64,000 bases of DNA, taken from Nitrospirota bacterium (GTDB lineage Bacteria > Nitrospirota > Nitrospiria > Nitrospirales > UBA8639). This document shows, piece after piece, positions 19,624 to 29,869 of this stretch. The notes under the pieces were generated by a model. That model saw nothing but the letters and a program-made list of their open reading frames with translations, searched no databases and was not told the DNA's origin. The stretch covers positions 1 through 64,000 of the forward strand of contig JAALKI010000008.1 of assembly GCA_011088105.1 (NCBI GenBank), given 5' to 3'. Each line of letters begins with the position of its first letter. Position 1 is the first letter of the stretch. A program made the translations under genes and the position numbers.

Positions 19624-20721
19624 TTAGGGGCTGAAGGAGAAAGGGAGAGTTTGAACAACCCCAGGATAGTGAGTGCCATTGCTCTCAACAGTCAACGCGG
19701 TATCAGGTTTGGTGAAATCTCGAAGGGAAAATCCTAACGCAATGGTCTTTTGGAGTATTGGAGAATGCACCGCACTGCTCACCCACCCCACCTCACGCGT
19801 TCCACTGAAAAGCTTGGCTTTTTCAAGAGGCAAATGATCAGAGGGAACCTCAAGCACGAGGCCCACGAGTCGCCGCTTGACCGTTCCATACGTATCCATA
19901 CGCGCGACCACTTCTTGCCCTGGATAACACCCTTTACTAAGACTAAAAGCTTTTCCTTCCAAATTGGCTTCTGGTGGAACAATGTCTTCATTCAAGTCTG
20001 GGCCAACGTGAGGATGACCAGCCTCTATGCGTAGCGACTTCCGTGCAACGGTACCAAAAGGGTGAAGCTTCAGAGTTTTCCCCACCTCCCAAAGCTTTTC
20101 CCATATTGGTACAAACCCGTCCCGTGGAATAAAAACGGTGAGGTCGGTTTCACCCGTTTCTTCAGTTCGCGCTAAGATAGCCTGATGCCCATTCACATTC
20201 TGTTTGCTGAAATGAAGAACCGGCAGATGCTCTATCTCAAAACCTAATGCTTGTTGAATCAGATGACCGGCCTTCGGACCACTCACAAGCAACTGCCCCA
20301 AGGTTTCTCGAGAATCATTCATTTTGGCTTTCGTACCATATAGGAGAAACTTCCGAAAAGTTTGAAATGTGGCATTGCCAATTTCTCCCACATCTTCAAC
20401 GAGAAGTGCCTCTTCTAAACGATAGACACGGAAATAGGACAACATTTTCCCTTTGTGGTTCATGATACTAGAATAAAGCCCTTGTCCAGATTCAAGGGGA
20501 AGAAGGTCATTACTGATAATACTCTGCAACCACGCAATGCGGTCATCACCAGTGACCAAAATTTTTCCGCGATGGGAAAGGTCGGCAATGCCGACATGCT
20601 GACGGACGGCTAGGTATTCCGCGACAGGATCGCCATAATGCACGGGAATCTCCCACTCCTCGATAGATTGGAATTGCGCGCCCAGGGACTCATGCTGAGA
20701 GTGCAGAATAGATTGGGTCAT
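19624..20721 (-). CDS. ygfZ: YgfZ/GcvT-like tetrahydrofolate-binding protein
   Basis: The 365-residue product has the GcvT-like fold, opening with EWEIPVHYGDPVAEYLAVR and containing the YgfZ signature KGCYPGQEVVAR near residue 265, whose Cys and Gly-Gln-Glu are characteristic. YgfZ/IBA57 proteins bind folate and help assemble or repair Fe-S clusters in certain enzymes. It is unlikely to be a true aminomethyltransferase, since no glycine-cleavage partner is nearby. The ATG overlaps the stop of the pseudo-receiver gene by 4 bases (ATGA), which makes it the last gene of the thiC operon. ThiC in the same operon is an Fe-S enzyme, a plausible functional link. Confidence 0.85.
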   Translation of the reverse strand: MTQSILHSQHESLGAQFQSIEEWEIPVHYGDPVAEYLAVRQHVGIADLSHRGKILVTGDDRIAWLQSIISNDLLPLESGQGLYSSIMNHKGKMLSYFRVYRLEEALLVEDVGEIGNATFQTFRKFLLYGTKAKMNDSRETLGQLLVSGPKAGHLIQQALGFEIEHLPVLHFSKQNVNGHQAILARTEETGETDLTVFIPRDGFVPIWEKLWEVGKTLKLHPFGTVARKSLRIEAGHPHVGPDLNEDIVPPEANLEGKAFSLSKGCYPGQEVVARMDTYGTVKRRLVGLVLEVPSDHLPLEKAKLFSGTREVGWVSSAVHSPILQKTIALGFSLRDFTKPDTALTVESNGTHYPGVVQTLPFSFSP

Positions 20722-21110
20722 AACGCAGAACCATTCGAGGCACCGATCATTTCTTCCAACAGGGCAAGCGTGCGTGCAGAAAACTCATTGCGGGAGACAA
20801 TTTTGTTGATGCCAAGACGTTTGGCTTCTTTCCAAGCTTGCACTTCTTCATGATTAGCAAAGGCCAACACAGGAAGATGTTGTGCTTGGCTATCGCTTCT
20901 CACTGTTTCAAGAATCTGAGTCGCATCAAGCCGATCATCATTCATGTTGACGATGAGAGCCATGGGTTCCATTTTGGAGAGGAGCCCCACGACGTCTTCC
21001 TGCTTTCGCACGCGTTCCAGTGTATAGCCCTGCGGACGAAATGCATCACGAATTTTTGTATAAAAGAAGATGTCACTAACACCCACAAGAATGGTTTTTG
21101 TTATAGCCAT
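20718..21110 (-). CDS. Receiver-like domain protein lacking the phosphoacceptor (pseudo-receiver)
   Basis: The 130-residue single-domain product follows the CheY pattern of alternating strands and helices, but the key residues are replaced. The acidic pair after the first strand reads GVSD, the phosphoacceptor position after the third strand reads VNMND with Asn in place of Asp, and the conserved Lys region reads KIVSRNEF. Such pseudo-receivers act by protein binding rather than phosphorylation. The ATG at 21110 has AAGGA eight bases upstream; a GTG directly before it is also possible. It lies 24 bases after the TPR gene and overlaps ygfZ by 4 bases. Confidence 0.7.
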   Translation of the reverse strand: MAITKTILVGVSDIFFYTKIRDAFRPQGYTLERVRKQEDVVGLLSKMEPMALIVNMNDDRLDATQILETVRSDSQAQHLPVLAFANHEEVQAWKEAKRLGINKIVSRNEFSARTLALLEEMIGASNGSAL

Positions 21111-21134
21111 CACTTATTCCTTTATCAACAACAG

Positions 21135-21650
21135 TCAATTCATCAAGCTCATCAAGCGCATCATAGCCCGTTTGGCCAATGTGTACTCTGGATTCAACGT
21201 CACCGCCTGCTTGTACGATTCAATCGCCCGCTCCCATTCGCCTTTTCGTTCATAGATTCGTCCCAAGTTCATATGGGGAAAAGCCGGGCTTTCATAGCGT
21301 TTGGCTTGCATGGCCCGTTCAAGCCAGGGGATGGCTTCATCCCATCGATTTAATTTGATGAGGTAGGCGCCAATGTCGTTATAGGGATTGCCAAAATCAG
21401 GATCGGTTTGAATCGCCCGATGACATTCTTCAATCGCTTCATTCAATTGTCCCATGAAGCTATACGTCCATCCAAGAAACGTATAGGCTTCGGCAGTAGG
21501 AAAAAGCTCGATAGACCGTTTGTATAACTCCACAGCATCATCCAACTGCCCCTTCATTTGGATCTCATAGGCCTGTTGGAACAAATGCCACGCAGTGACT
21601 TTGTCTTCTTCCTGGCCTTCTCCCTGACAAACAAAATCTTGCAAGTCCAT
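21135..21650 (-). CDS. TPR-repeat protein
   Basis: The 171-residue product consists of about four TPR units after a 20-residue acidic start; clear copies begin near AYEIQMKGQLDDAVELYKR, EAYTFLGWTYSFMGQLNEA, FGNPYNDIGAYLIKLNRW and HMNLGRIYERKGEWERA. No signal peptide is visible, so it should be cytoplasmic. AGGAAA lies upstream of the ATG. It stands 44 bases after thi4 and 24 before the pseudo-receiver, probably on one transcript under the TPP riboswitch. TPR proteins bind partner proteins; none can be named. Confidence 0.8.
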   Translation of the reverse strand: MDLQDFVCQGEGQEEDKVTAWHLFQQAYEIQMKGQLDDAVELYKRSIELFPTAEAYTFLGWTYSFMGQLNEAIEECHRAIQTDPDFGNPYNDIGAYLIKLNRWDEAIPWLERAMQAKRYESPAFPHMNLGRIYERKGEWERAIESYKQAVTLNPEYTLAKRAMMRLMSLMN

Positions 21651-21694
21651 CGTGTGTTTCCTAAAAATTCACCAAGGATACCGCCGTGATCTCT

Positions 21695-22495
21695 CTAGGC
21701 ATCCTTAAATTTGGCATGAACCAGTTCGGCCGCTCGCCGTCCTGATAATAACATGGATCCAAACGCCGGCCCCATTCGTGGTGACCCGTCAACCGCCGCA
21801 ACAGCAAGCCCCGCCACAAAACAATTCGGGTAAATCTCCCGCGTATTATCCACAACCATCGCTTCCGAACGAGCAACCCACATGGCACCATTCCCCGGGA
21901 CGGTTGCGACCAGATTACGTCGGTGCAACAAATCAACCACAACCGCATCATGTCCGGTAGCATCCACAACAACCTTACTTTCCAGGGCAATAGGATCCAC
22001 ATGAATATGGTCATGGCCAGCCATCTCGACGGTCGCATTATTCACCACAACACCCTCTAAGTTCCTGTCTTGACGTAAAATCAAATCCACAACCTTTGTT
22101 AGATTCAAGACCTTGACACCTGCATCATACGCAGCGGCAATAAGGCGGGCTGTGGCATGGGGAGGATCAACGATCGTCATCCCTTCACATTCTTTAATGG
22201 GTTTATGAGGAATCCCAAGTGCTTCCAGAATTTCATGCGCCGGGTGGCAGAGGGTGGCTTTATTCATGAGGTACCCCCCGGACCAAAATCCACCCCCAAG
22301 GGCTAAACTTTGCTCAATCAACAACGTGCGGTATCCGACCTTAGCCAAGTCATGCGCACACAGCAGCCCAGAAGGGCCAGCCCCGACGATGATGACGTCG
22401 CTCTCAATAAGTTGATCAAATTCCTTAAAATACTCTCTGGCAATATGCCGAGTAATGTCCCGCTCTCGAAGAGGGGCCGGAGTGAGATTCCTCAT
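21695..22495 (-). CDS. thi4: Thi4-family thiazole synthase
   Basis: The product (266 residues from the ATG at 22495) has an N-terminal dinucleotide fold, SDVIIVGAGPSGL, then GGGFWSGGYLMN, and ends with the Thi4-type AAVDGSPRMGPAFGSMLLSG. Thi4 makes the thiamine thiazole carboxylate from NAD and glycine, replacing the ThiG/H/O route. The fungal enzyme sacrifices an active-site Cys after the TTGHDG block; here the matching ATGHDA block is followed by VVVDLLHRR with no Cys, and a His is present, as in catalytic archaeal-type enzymes that use sulfide. An alternative GTG at 22525 would overlap thiC by 17 bases; the ATG has AGGAA ten bases upstream. It directly follows thiC under the TPP riboswitch. 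Confidence 0.87.
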   Translation of the reverse strand: MRNLTPAPLRERDITRHIAREYFKEFDQLIESDVIIVGAGPSGLLCAHDLAKVGYRTLLIEQSLALGGGFWSGGYLMNKATLCHPAHEILEALGIPHKPIKECEGMTIVDPPHATARLIAAAYDAGVKVLNLTKVVDLILRQDRNLEGVVVNNATVEMAGHDHIHVDPIALESKVVVDATGHDAVVVDLLHRRNLVATVPGNGAMWVARSEAMVVDNTREIYPNCFVAGLAVAAVDGSPRMGPAFGSMLLSGRRAAELVHAKFKDA

Positions 22496-22508
22496 GACTA
22501 CATTATTC

Positions 22509-24485
<1,977 letters not shown>

Positions 24486-24501
24486 TCAAAGACGTGCTCA
24501 A

Positions 24502-24534
24502 AATAAAAAAGCCACATCAGGGTAATGATGCGGC
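24502..24534 (-). terminator. Riboswitch-controlled intrinsic terminator upstream of thiC
   Basis: In the transcript, GCCGCATCA (24534-24526) pairs with TGATGTGGC (24519-24511), nine pairs including one G-U, with a 6-base loop TTACCC and a run of U at 24510-24502. The first five bases of the stem can instead pair with GCGGC at 24564-24560, at the edge of the aptamer, giving an antiterminator. TPP binding should therefore stop transcription before thiC. Confidence 0.85.
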
Positions 24535-24559
24535 TTCATCACAACGCATGTTCTGTCAT

Positions 24560-24648
24560 GCCGCTTCCCTACGCTGGTATGATCCAGGTCAGGTAATGAG
24601 GGTTGTCTCTTCAATGAGAGACTCTCAGCCTATCGACTCCCCTAGCTA
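24560..24648 (-). promoter_or_regulatory. TPP riboswitch (THI element)
   Basis: On the minus strand the conserved core elements occur in order: CTAGGGGAGTC, then GGCTGAGAG, then ACCCTCATTACCTGA, then GGATCATACCAGCG and TAGGGAAG. These match the thi-box aptamer that binds thiamine pyrophosphate. It lies in the leader of thiC, between a promoter-like site and a terminator, so it should shut off thiC and the downstream genes when TPP is plentiful. Confidence 0.96.
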
Positions 24649-24661
24649 TGAGTAAGAGATG

Positions 24662-24691
24662 ATCGTACTCCCTGGTTTTTTCGATTGTCAA
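24662..24691 (-). promoter_or_regulatory. Sigma-70-like promoter for the thiC operon
   Basis: A perfect -35 TTGACA (24691-24686) and a -10-like TACGAT (24667-24662) are spaced by 18 bases on the minus strand. Transcription would start near 24655, just before the riboswitch aptamer. It is divergent from nadA. Confidence 0.65.
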
Positions 24692-24927
24692 TTCTTCTTT
24701 TTCAGAGTACGCCCTCCTTACCCTTCCTAGTCAGGATCAGATAGGCAAATAATGGAGAGTAGAGTCCATAAGCGGGAAGACATCCAGAGAGAATGTTTCT
24801 TATCATCCCTACTATTGCAAGAGCCTGGATATTTGTTAAAATTTGACTATGAGCTAAGGACGAGTCAGTCTTTCTTCCAGGAAAACCTGTTACTCCATCA
24901 TATTGGTCTTCCATTAGAGGTGAGCGT

Positions 24928-26031
24928 GTGATTGCAGCCGAGGTTAGAGAATTACCGATTTCAGATTATCAGGATCTCTCGCAAGACGAACTCCAAGAGC
25001 GAATTACTGCTGCCAAACGCATGCTCGGTGATAATGTCTTGATCTTAGGGCATAATTACCAACGCGATGAGGTCATTATCCATGCTGACCTCCGGGGTGA
25101 TTCGCTGTTATTATCAAAATTAGCCGCTGAACGATCAACATATCCTTATGTGGTTTTTTGCGGTGTTCATTTTATGGCCGAAACAGCGGATGTCCTAAGC
25201 CAATCAAACCAAACCGTTATTCTCCCAGACCTAGCAGCAGGCTGTTCGATGGCTGATATGGCTGCAATTGAACAGGTTGATCAATGTTGGGACGAACTGG
25301 GACGCGTGCTGGCGGTAGAAGAGGAAGTCACCCCAGCCGTCTATGTCAACTCCGCCGCTGACCTGAAAGCCTTTTGCGGAGAACATGGAGGCATCACATG
25401 CACATCCTCGAATGCACGAGCCGTGATGGAATGGTGTTGGGCTCGCCGTGAGAAAATTCTGTTTTTCCCCGATGAACATTTAGGGCGAAACATGGCCAAT
25501 ACCATGGGAATTCCACGGGAACAGATGATTGTCTGGGATCCGTTTCTCCCCTATGGAGGCAACACCCGTGACACCATTCAACAGGCTCGCCTCATTCTGT
25601 GGAAAGGCCATTGCAGCGTGCATCAAATGTTTCAACCAACACATATCCAATATTTCCGCAAGACCTACCCCGGCATTCAGGTTATTGTCCATCCAGAATG
25701 CCATGAGGATGTAGTGAATCAGGCGGATGTGGTAGGGTCAACAGAATTAATCATTCGAACAGTTAGCCAAGCTCCTGCGGGAACAAGCTGGACCGTGGGT
25801 ACTGAACTCAATCTTGTGAATCGCCTCAAACATGAACAGACGGACAAACAAGTCTTTTTCCTCTCCCCCACCGTATGCCGATGCGCCACGATGTTTCGCA
25901 TTGACGCCGCTCACCTGTGCTGGGCTATGGAAAATCTTGCCCAAGGGCAGGTCGTCAATCAGATTCGTGTTCCGGCAGACGAAAAAGCTCTGGCCAAAGT
26001 TGCGTTAGACCGGATGATGGCCATCAGCTAA
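24928..26031 (+). CDS. nadA: Quinolinate synthase NadA
   Basis: The 367-residue product condenses iminoaspartate with dihydroxyacetone phosphate to quinolinate in NAD synthesis, using a 4Fe-4S cluster. Family blocks seen are LGHNYQRDEV, VFCGVHFMAETA (first cluster Cys), DLAAGCSMAD, CTSSNA, PECHEDVV (Cys) and SPTVCRCATM near the C-terminus. The start is a GTG at 24928, with GAGG seven bases upstream. Length fits the longer bacterial type. nadB and nadC are not in the window. Since Thi4 uses NAD as substrate, its divergent position beside the thiC-thi4 operon is suggestive but unproven as a link. Confidence 0.95.
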   Translation: MIAAEVRELPISDYQDLSQDELQERITAAKRMLGDNVLILGHNYQRDEVIIHADLRGDSLLLSKLAAERSTYPYVVFCGVHFMAETADVLSQSNQTVILPDLAAGCSMADMAAIEQVDQCWDELGRVLAVEEEVTPAVYVNSAADLKAFCGEHGGITCTSSNARAVMEWCWARREKILFFPDEHLGRNMANTMGIPREQMIVWDPFLPYGGNTRDTIQQARLILWKGHCSVHQMFQPTHIQYFRKTYPGIQVIVHPECHEDVVNQADVVGSTELIIRTVSQAPAGTSWTVGTELNLVNRLKHEQTDKQVFFLSPTVCRCATMFRIDAAHLCWAMENLAQGQVVNQIRVPADEKALAKVALDRMMAIS

Positions 26032-26073
26032 CGCCATCCATGGCTGTGTACCCCCAGAGATTGTCTCGTTTTC

Positions 26074-28944
26074 ATGGATTATAAATCGACACTGAATCTT
26101 CCTCAAACGCCCTTTCCCATGAAGGCAAATTTGCCTCAACGGGAACCTGGCATGTTAAACAAATGGGAACAAGAGCATCTTTATGCACACATTCAAGAAG
26201 CGCAAGCCGAATGCCCGCTCTATATCCTGCATGATGGCCCGCCTTACGCCAATGGGCATATTCATATTGGCCATGCCCTCAACAAAATCCTCAAAGACAT
26301 CATTATAAAATCTAAGACGATGGCAGGCTATCGGGTCCCCTACATTCCAGGTTGGGACTGTCATGGTTTGCCCATCGAGCATCAAGTCACAAAGAGCCTC
26401 GGAGAAAAAAAGAAAAGCCTGAGCGCCATAGAATTACGACGGTTGTGTAGAGAGTACGCTGAAAAGTTTTATCGTATTCAACGTGAGGAATTTCAACGAC
26501 TGGGGATCCTGGGTGACTGGGAACATCCGTACCTCACCATGAGTCCGGAATATGAATCCTCGATCATTCGCGAATTTGGAAAATTTGTGGAGAAAGGCGG
26601 GGTCTACAAAGGGCTCAAACCGGTGTTGTGGTGCACAGTTGATCAAACAGCACTGGCGGAAGCCGAAGTGGAATATGAAGACCACACATCGCCTTCAATC
26701 TTTGTCAAATTCCCTTTTTACAAAAGCCCGGCAGAGTTAGCCAAGCCTGACAACCTAGGCATTCCGGCCTTAGCCCACGTGCAATGTGTATCCATGGTAA
26801 TATGGACAACAACCCCATGGACGCTACCAGCCAATCAAGCCATCTGTCTACATCCAGATATCGACTATGCATTTGTCCAAATCGGACAAGAAGTCTTCGT
26901 CATTGCCGAAAAGCTGCTCGATTCGGTGGCCAAGGCCTGTGGGTGGACAGCATACGCAACACTCGCTGTGAAAAAGGGCCGAGACGCCCAGGGTGGGTTC
27001 GAAGGCTTGACCTGTACACGCCCCCTCACTCATGGCCTTTCACCCATTCTCCTTGGAGAGTTTGTCACATTGGAGCAAGGTACGGGGTGCGTGCATATTG
27101 CCCCGGGTCATGGAATGGACGATTATCTCCTGGCATTGGCCTATAACAGTAGGCGCGAGGGAAACAGTCTGGAGAACCCGCTCGAGATAGTTGTCCCCGT
27201 TGATGAAAAAGGCCGATTGAAGGAAGAAGTCCAAGATTTTGCGGGGCAACAAGTCTTTAAAGCCAATCCTGGTATTATCGAAAAACTCGACCGTCTTGGC
27301 CTTCTCGTCGGTCACGGAACCGTGGACCATTCGTACCCCCATTGCTGGCGATGTAAACACCCCCTCATTTTCCGGGCAACGCAACAATGGTTTGTCTCAA
27401 TGGAACATGGGGAATTACGAAATCGCGCACTCAAAAACATTGAGCAAGTACAATGGATTCCTGAACAAGGCCGCGATCGAATCCATGGAATGATTGCAAA
27501 TCGCCCAGACTGGTGTCTCTCGCGACAACGACTATGGGGAACACCCATCCCGACATTAATCTGTACCTCGTGTGACGCCACCTTGGCTGACCCGACCATC
27601 ATTGCCGCCATTGCAGATTTGGCGAGTCACGATGGAGCGGACGTATGGTTCCAGCGATCTGTAGACGAATTATTACCACCAGAAACAACATGTCCGGAGT
27701 GCCATGGCACCGCATTTAAAAAAGAAGAGGATATTCTGGACGTCTGGTTTGAATCAGGCGTTAGTCACGCAGCCGTTGTGAAGGCACATGGCAAAGAATG
27801 GTGGCCAGCTGATTTATATTTGGAGGGATCAGATCAACATCGAGGCTGGTTTCACAGCGCCCTGTTGGCATCCATCACGACTGAAGGTACAGCTCCCTAT
27901 AAAGCTGTCTTAACGCATGGATTTGTCGTTGATGGGGCAGGAAAGAAAATGTCCAAATCAGCAGGCAACGTCGTCACCCCTCAAGAGATCATCACCCAAC
28001 ATGGAGCAGACATTCTTCGCTTATGGGTTGCCGCACAAGATTATCAAGAAGACCTTCGTATTTCATCAAACATCGTCAAACAATTAGTCGAAGCCTATCG
28101 CAAGATTCGCAATACCACCCGTTTCTTACTGAGTAACCTCTACGACTATGATCCCACGCTCCATGTCGTGCCTATTGACCAACTGTCCGAACTTGACCGC
28201 TGGGCATTCATTCGTCTGTCGCATTTAGTCGATCAAGTACGAAAAGCCTACCAGGATTTTGACTTTCGCCAAATCATCCATGAAATTGACTATTTTTGCG
28301 CGGTCCATATGAGTGCCACTTATTTGGATATCTTGAAAGATCGACTGTATACCTTTCCCAAAAATTCATCGATTCGACGGGGATCCCAGATGGTCCTCTG
28401 TGAGATTGCAGTCACATTAGCCAAACTGCTCGCCCCTATTCTGTGTTTTACTGCTGAAGAAATTTGGGGAATGTTGCCCACCGCTGCTCGAGGCAATCCA
28501 GAGACCTCCAGCATTCACTTAACTGCCTTTCCTTCGCCACCCGTCGTGGCTCATGGACAGGCGCTTGATGAACGGTGGACATATTTGCTCGCAGTCCGAA
28601 CCGTCGTGCAAGGATCTTTGGAACAACAGCGGCGTGAAAAAATCATTGGCTCTTCCTTAGAGGCCAAAGTGGATCTCTATGCCGATGCTGACCATTATGC
28701 CCTGCTTCACCCTTATGCATTAGACCTCCCTGCCTTGTTCATTGTTTCCCACGTCACCATTCACCAACAGGCATTCGATGGTAAAAACCAGCATCTCACC
28801 TCCGACCCTTCATTGGGCATTATGGTTGATGTAGAAAAGGCCGAAGGACAAAAATGCGAACGATGTTGGAACTACCGGCCCACGGTCGGAACAGATAGCC
28901 AACATCCCACCATCTGCGATCGTTGCCGAGAGGCCATTCAGTGA
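26074..28944 (+). CDS. ileS: Isoleucyl-tRNA synthetase
   Basis: The 956-residue class I synthetase has the HIGH motif (as HIHIGH, about residue 63), the CP1 editing domain with the TTPWTLPANQAI block, WDCHGLPIE, the KMSKS loop as KKMSKSAGN (about 626) and a C-terminal zinc finger CERC ... CDRC, so it is the common bacterial type. It charges tRNA-Ile and is essential. The ATG at 26074 has only a weak ribosome site. It lies 42 bases after nadA and its stop overlaps the lspA start (GTGA), so the three genes probably form one transcript. Confidence 0.97.
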   Translation: MDYKSTLNLPQTPFPMKANLPQREPGMLNKWEQEHLYAHIQEAQAECPLYILHDGPPYANGHIHIGHALNKILKDIIIKSKTMAGYRVPYIPGWDCHGLPIEHQVTKSLGEKKKSLSAIELRRLCREYAEKFYRIQREEFQRLGILGDWEHPYLTMSPEYESSIIREFGKFVEKGGVYKGLKPVLWCTVDQTALAEAEVEYEDHTSPSIFVKFPFYKSPAELAKPDNLGIPALAHVQCVSMVIWTTTPWTLPANQAICLHPDIDYAFVQIGQEVFVIAEKLLDSVAKACGWTAYATLAVKKGRDAQGGFEGLTCTRPLTHGLSPILLGEFVTLEQGTGCVHIAPGHGMDDYLLALAYNSRREGNSLENPLEIVVPVDEKGRLKEEVQDFAGQQVFKANPGIIEKLDRLGLLVGHGTVDHSYPHCWRCKHPLIFRATQQWFVSMEHGELRNRALKNIEQVQWIPEQGRDRIHGMIANRPDWCLSRQRLWGTPIPTLICTSCDATLADPTIIAAIADLASHDGADVWFQRSVDELLPPETTCPECHGTAFKKEEDILDVWFESGVSHAAVVKAHGKEWWPADLYLEGSDQHRGWFHSALLASITTEGTAPYKAVLTHGFVVDGAGKKMSKSAGNVVTPQEIITQHGADILRLWVAAQDYQEDLRISSNIVKQLVEAYRKIRNTTRFLLSNLYDYDPTLHVVPIDQLSELDRWAFIRLSHLVDQVRKAYQDFDFRQIIHEIDYFCAVHMSATYLDILKDRLYTFPKNSSIRRGSQMVLCEIAVTLAKLLAPILCFTAEEIWGMLPTAARGNPETSSIHLTAFPSPPVVAHGQALDERWTYLLAVRTVVQGSLEQQRREKIIGSSLEAKVDLYADADHYALLHPYALDLPALFIVSHVTIHQQAFDGKNQHLTSDPSLGIMVDVEKAEGQKCERCWNYRPTVGTDSQHPTICDRCREAIQ

Positions 28945-29447
28945 ATCAGAGACGTCGGCACGCAATCTTAGCTGGAGTAGCCTTCTTTATCGTCGCCCTT
29001 GATCAAGCAACCAAAATCTACATCATGCAAACGATGCGCTTGCATGAATCGATTTCGATCATCCCCGGGGTGTTCAACCTGACCTATATTCGAAATCCTG
29101 GAGCTGCCTTTGGCATTTTTGCCAGTAGTAGCGGGGCCTTCCGCATGGTGTTTTTTCTCCTTACCTCACTCTTTGCCCTCGCCTTGCTTGGCACAATCTT
29201 CTATCGGCTCCACCCAAAAGATTGGTGGGGCCAACTGACCGTCATCAGCATTTTAGGAGGGGCAATTGGGAATCTCCTAGATCGGTTACGGTACGGAGAA
29301 GTGGTGGACTTTCTCGACTTCTCTGTCAAAGGCTACCACTGGCCAGCCTTCAATGTCGCAGACAGCGCTATCAGTGTGGGCGTCATCTCTCTCTTGATCC
29401 TCTTCGCCTTTGAGAATAAGCGGCCTGAGTACACTTCATCACCGTAA
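28941..29447 (+). CDS. lspA: Lipoprotein signal peptidase LspA
   Basis: The 168-residue inner-membrane protein has four hydrophobic segments and the signature blocks DQATK, NPGAAFG, NLLDRLRYGEVVDFLDF and FNVADSAISVG, which carry the two catalytic Asp residues. It removes signal peptides from lipoproteins, of which at least two are encoded nearby (9331 and 49900). I chose the GTG at 28941, which overlaps the ileS stop (GTGA) and has GAGAGG upstream; an in-frame TTG at 28923 lies inside ileS. The ileS-lspA order is common in bacteria. Confidence 0.95.
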   Translation: MNQRRRHAILAGVAFFIVALDQATKIYIMQTMRLHESISIIPGVFNLTYIRNPGAAFGIFASSSGAFRMVFFLLTSLFALALLGTIFYRLHPKDWWGQLTVISILGGAIGNLLDRLRYGEVVDFLDFSVKGYHWPAFNVADSAISVGVISLLILFAFENKRPEYTSSP

Positions 29448-29869
29448 GAACTACCCAGATCGCCGTCACTTGAATTCAAGCATCGTGAGTGAGAGGGGTC
29501 AAGTCTAGTTTTATTATTTTAAGGCAATACTACATTGGCCAGTATTATCATGTGCTGGTACGAACGCCAGAAGCTAATCGGCAACAGATCAGGCGCCATA
29601 TCGCTATTGCCCTAGTATGATAAATACAGTGAGATTTCACAGAGGTTTGAAGGGAAGCACTATGCAGGCACCGGCATTCACCATGTTGAAACCAACTTGG
29701 CCCAAGAAACTCTAGTGGAAGAGGGAAGCCATGAAAAACCGACATCATCGGAAAAACACATGGCCTCCCTCTCTTCTTGTTTCTGTGTCCTAGAAAATTG
29801 CCTTCCCCTTACCACTCTAGTTTTCTGAGGAAGGGGCAGCCAAGGCAATCATGAAAATTGACACACTTT
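29448..29869. other. Intergenic stretch between convergent lspA and catalase
   Basis: No reading frame with coding character was found. It contains one long imperfect inverted repeat (see 29717-29776) and, closer to the catalase, short complementary CCCCTT/AAGGGG arms near 29805-29840 that might be a weak terminator. Confidence 0.5.
29717..29776. repeat. Imperfect long inverted repeat with inner hairpin
   Basis: GGAAGAGGGAAGCCATG at 29717 faces CATGGCCTCCCTCTCTTC at 29759, giving a 15-17 bp stem with two interruptions. The loop of about 25 bases contains a second small hairpin, CCGA-CATCA-TCGG (29739-29751). It may be a structured RNA, a terminator or a relic of a mobile element. Confidence 0.5.

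Noticed and set aside
19624-20721. Reading ygfZ as glycine-cleavage T protein GcvT
   Set aside because: The KGCYPGQE motif is specific for YgfZ, and no gcvH or gcvP lies close.
24702-24914. Minus-strand 70-residue frame between thiC leader and nadA
   Set aside because: It overlaps the nadA upstream region, lacks a ribosome site and has no recognisable domain; it ends just before the thiC promoter.
26784-27146. 120-residue plus-strand frame inside ileS
   Set aside because: It lies wholly within a well-conserved ileS frame.
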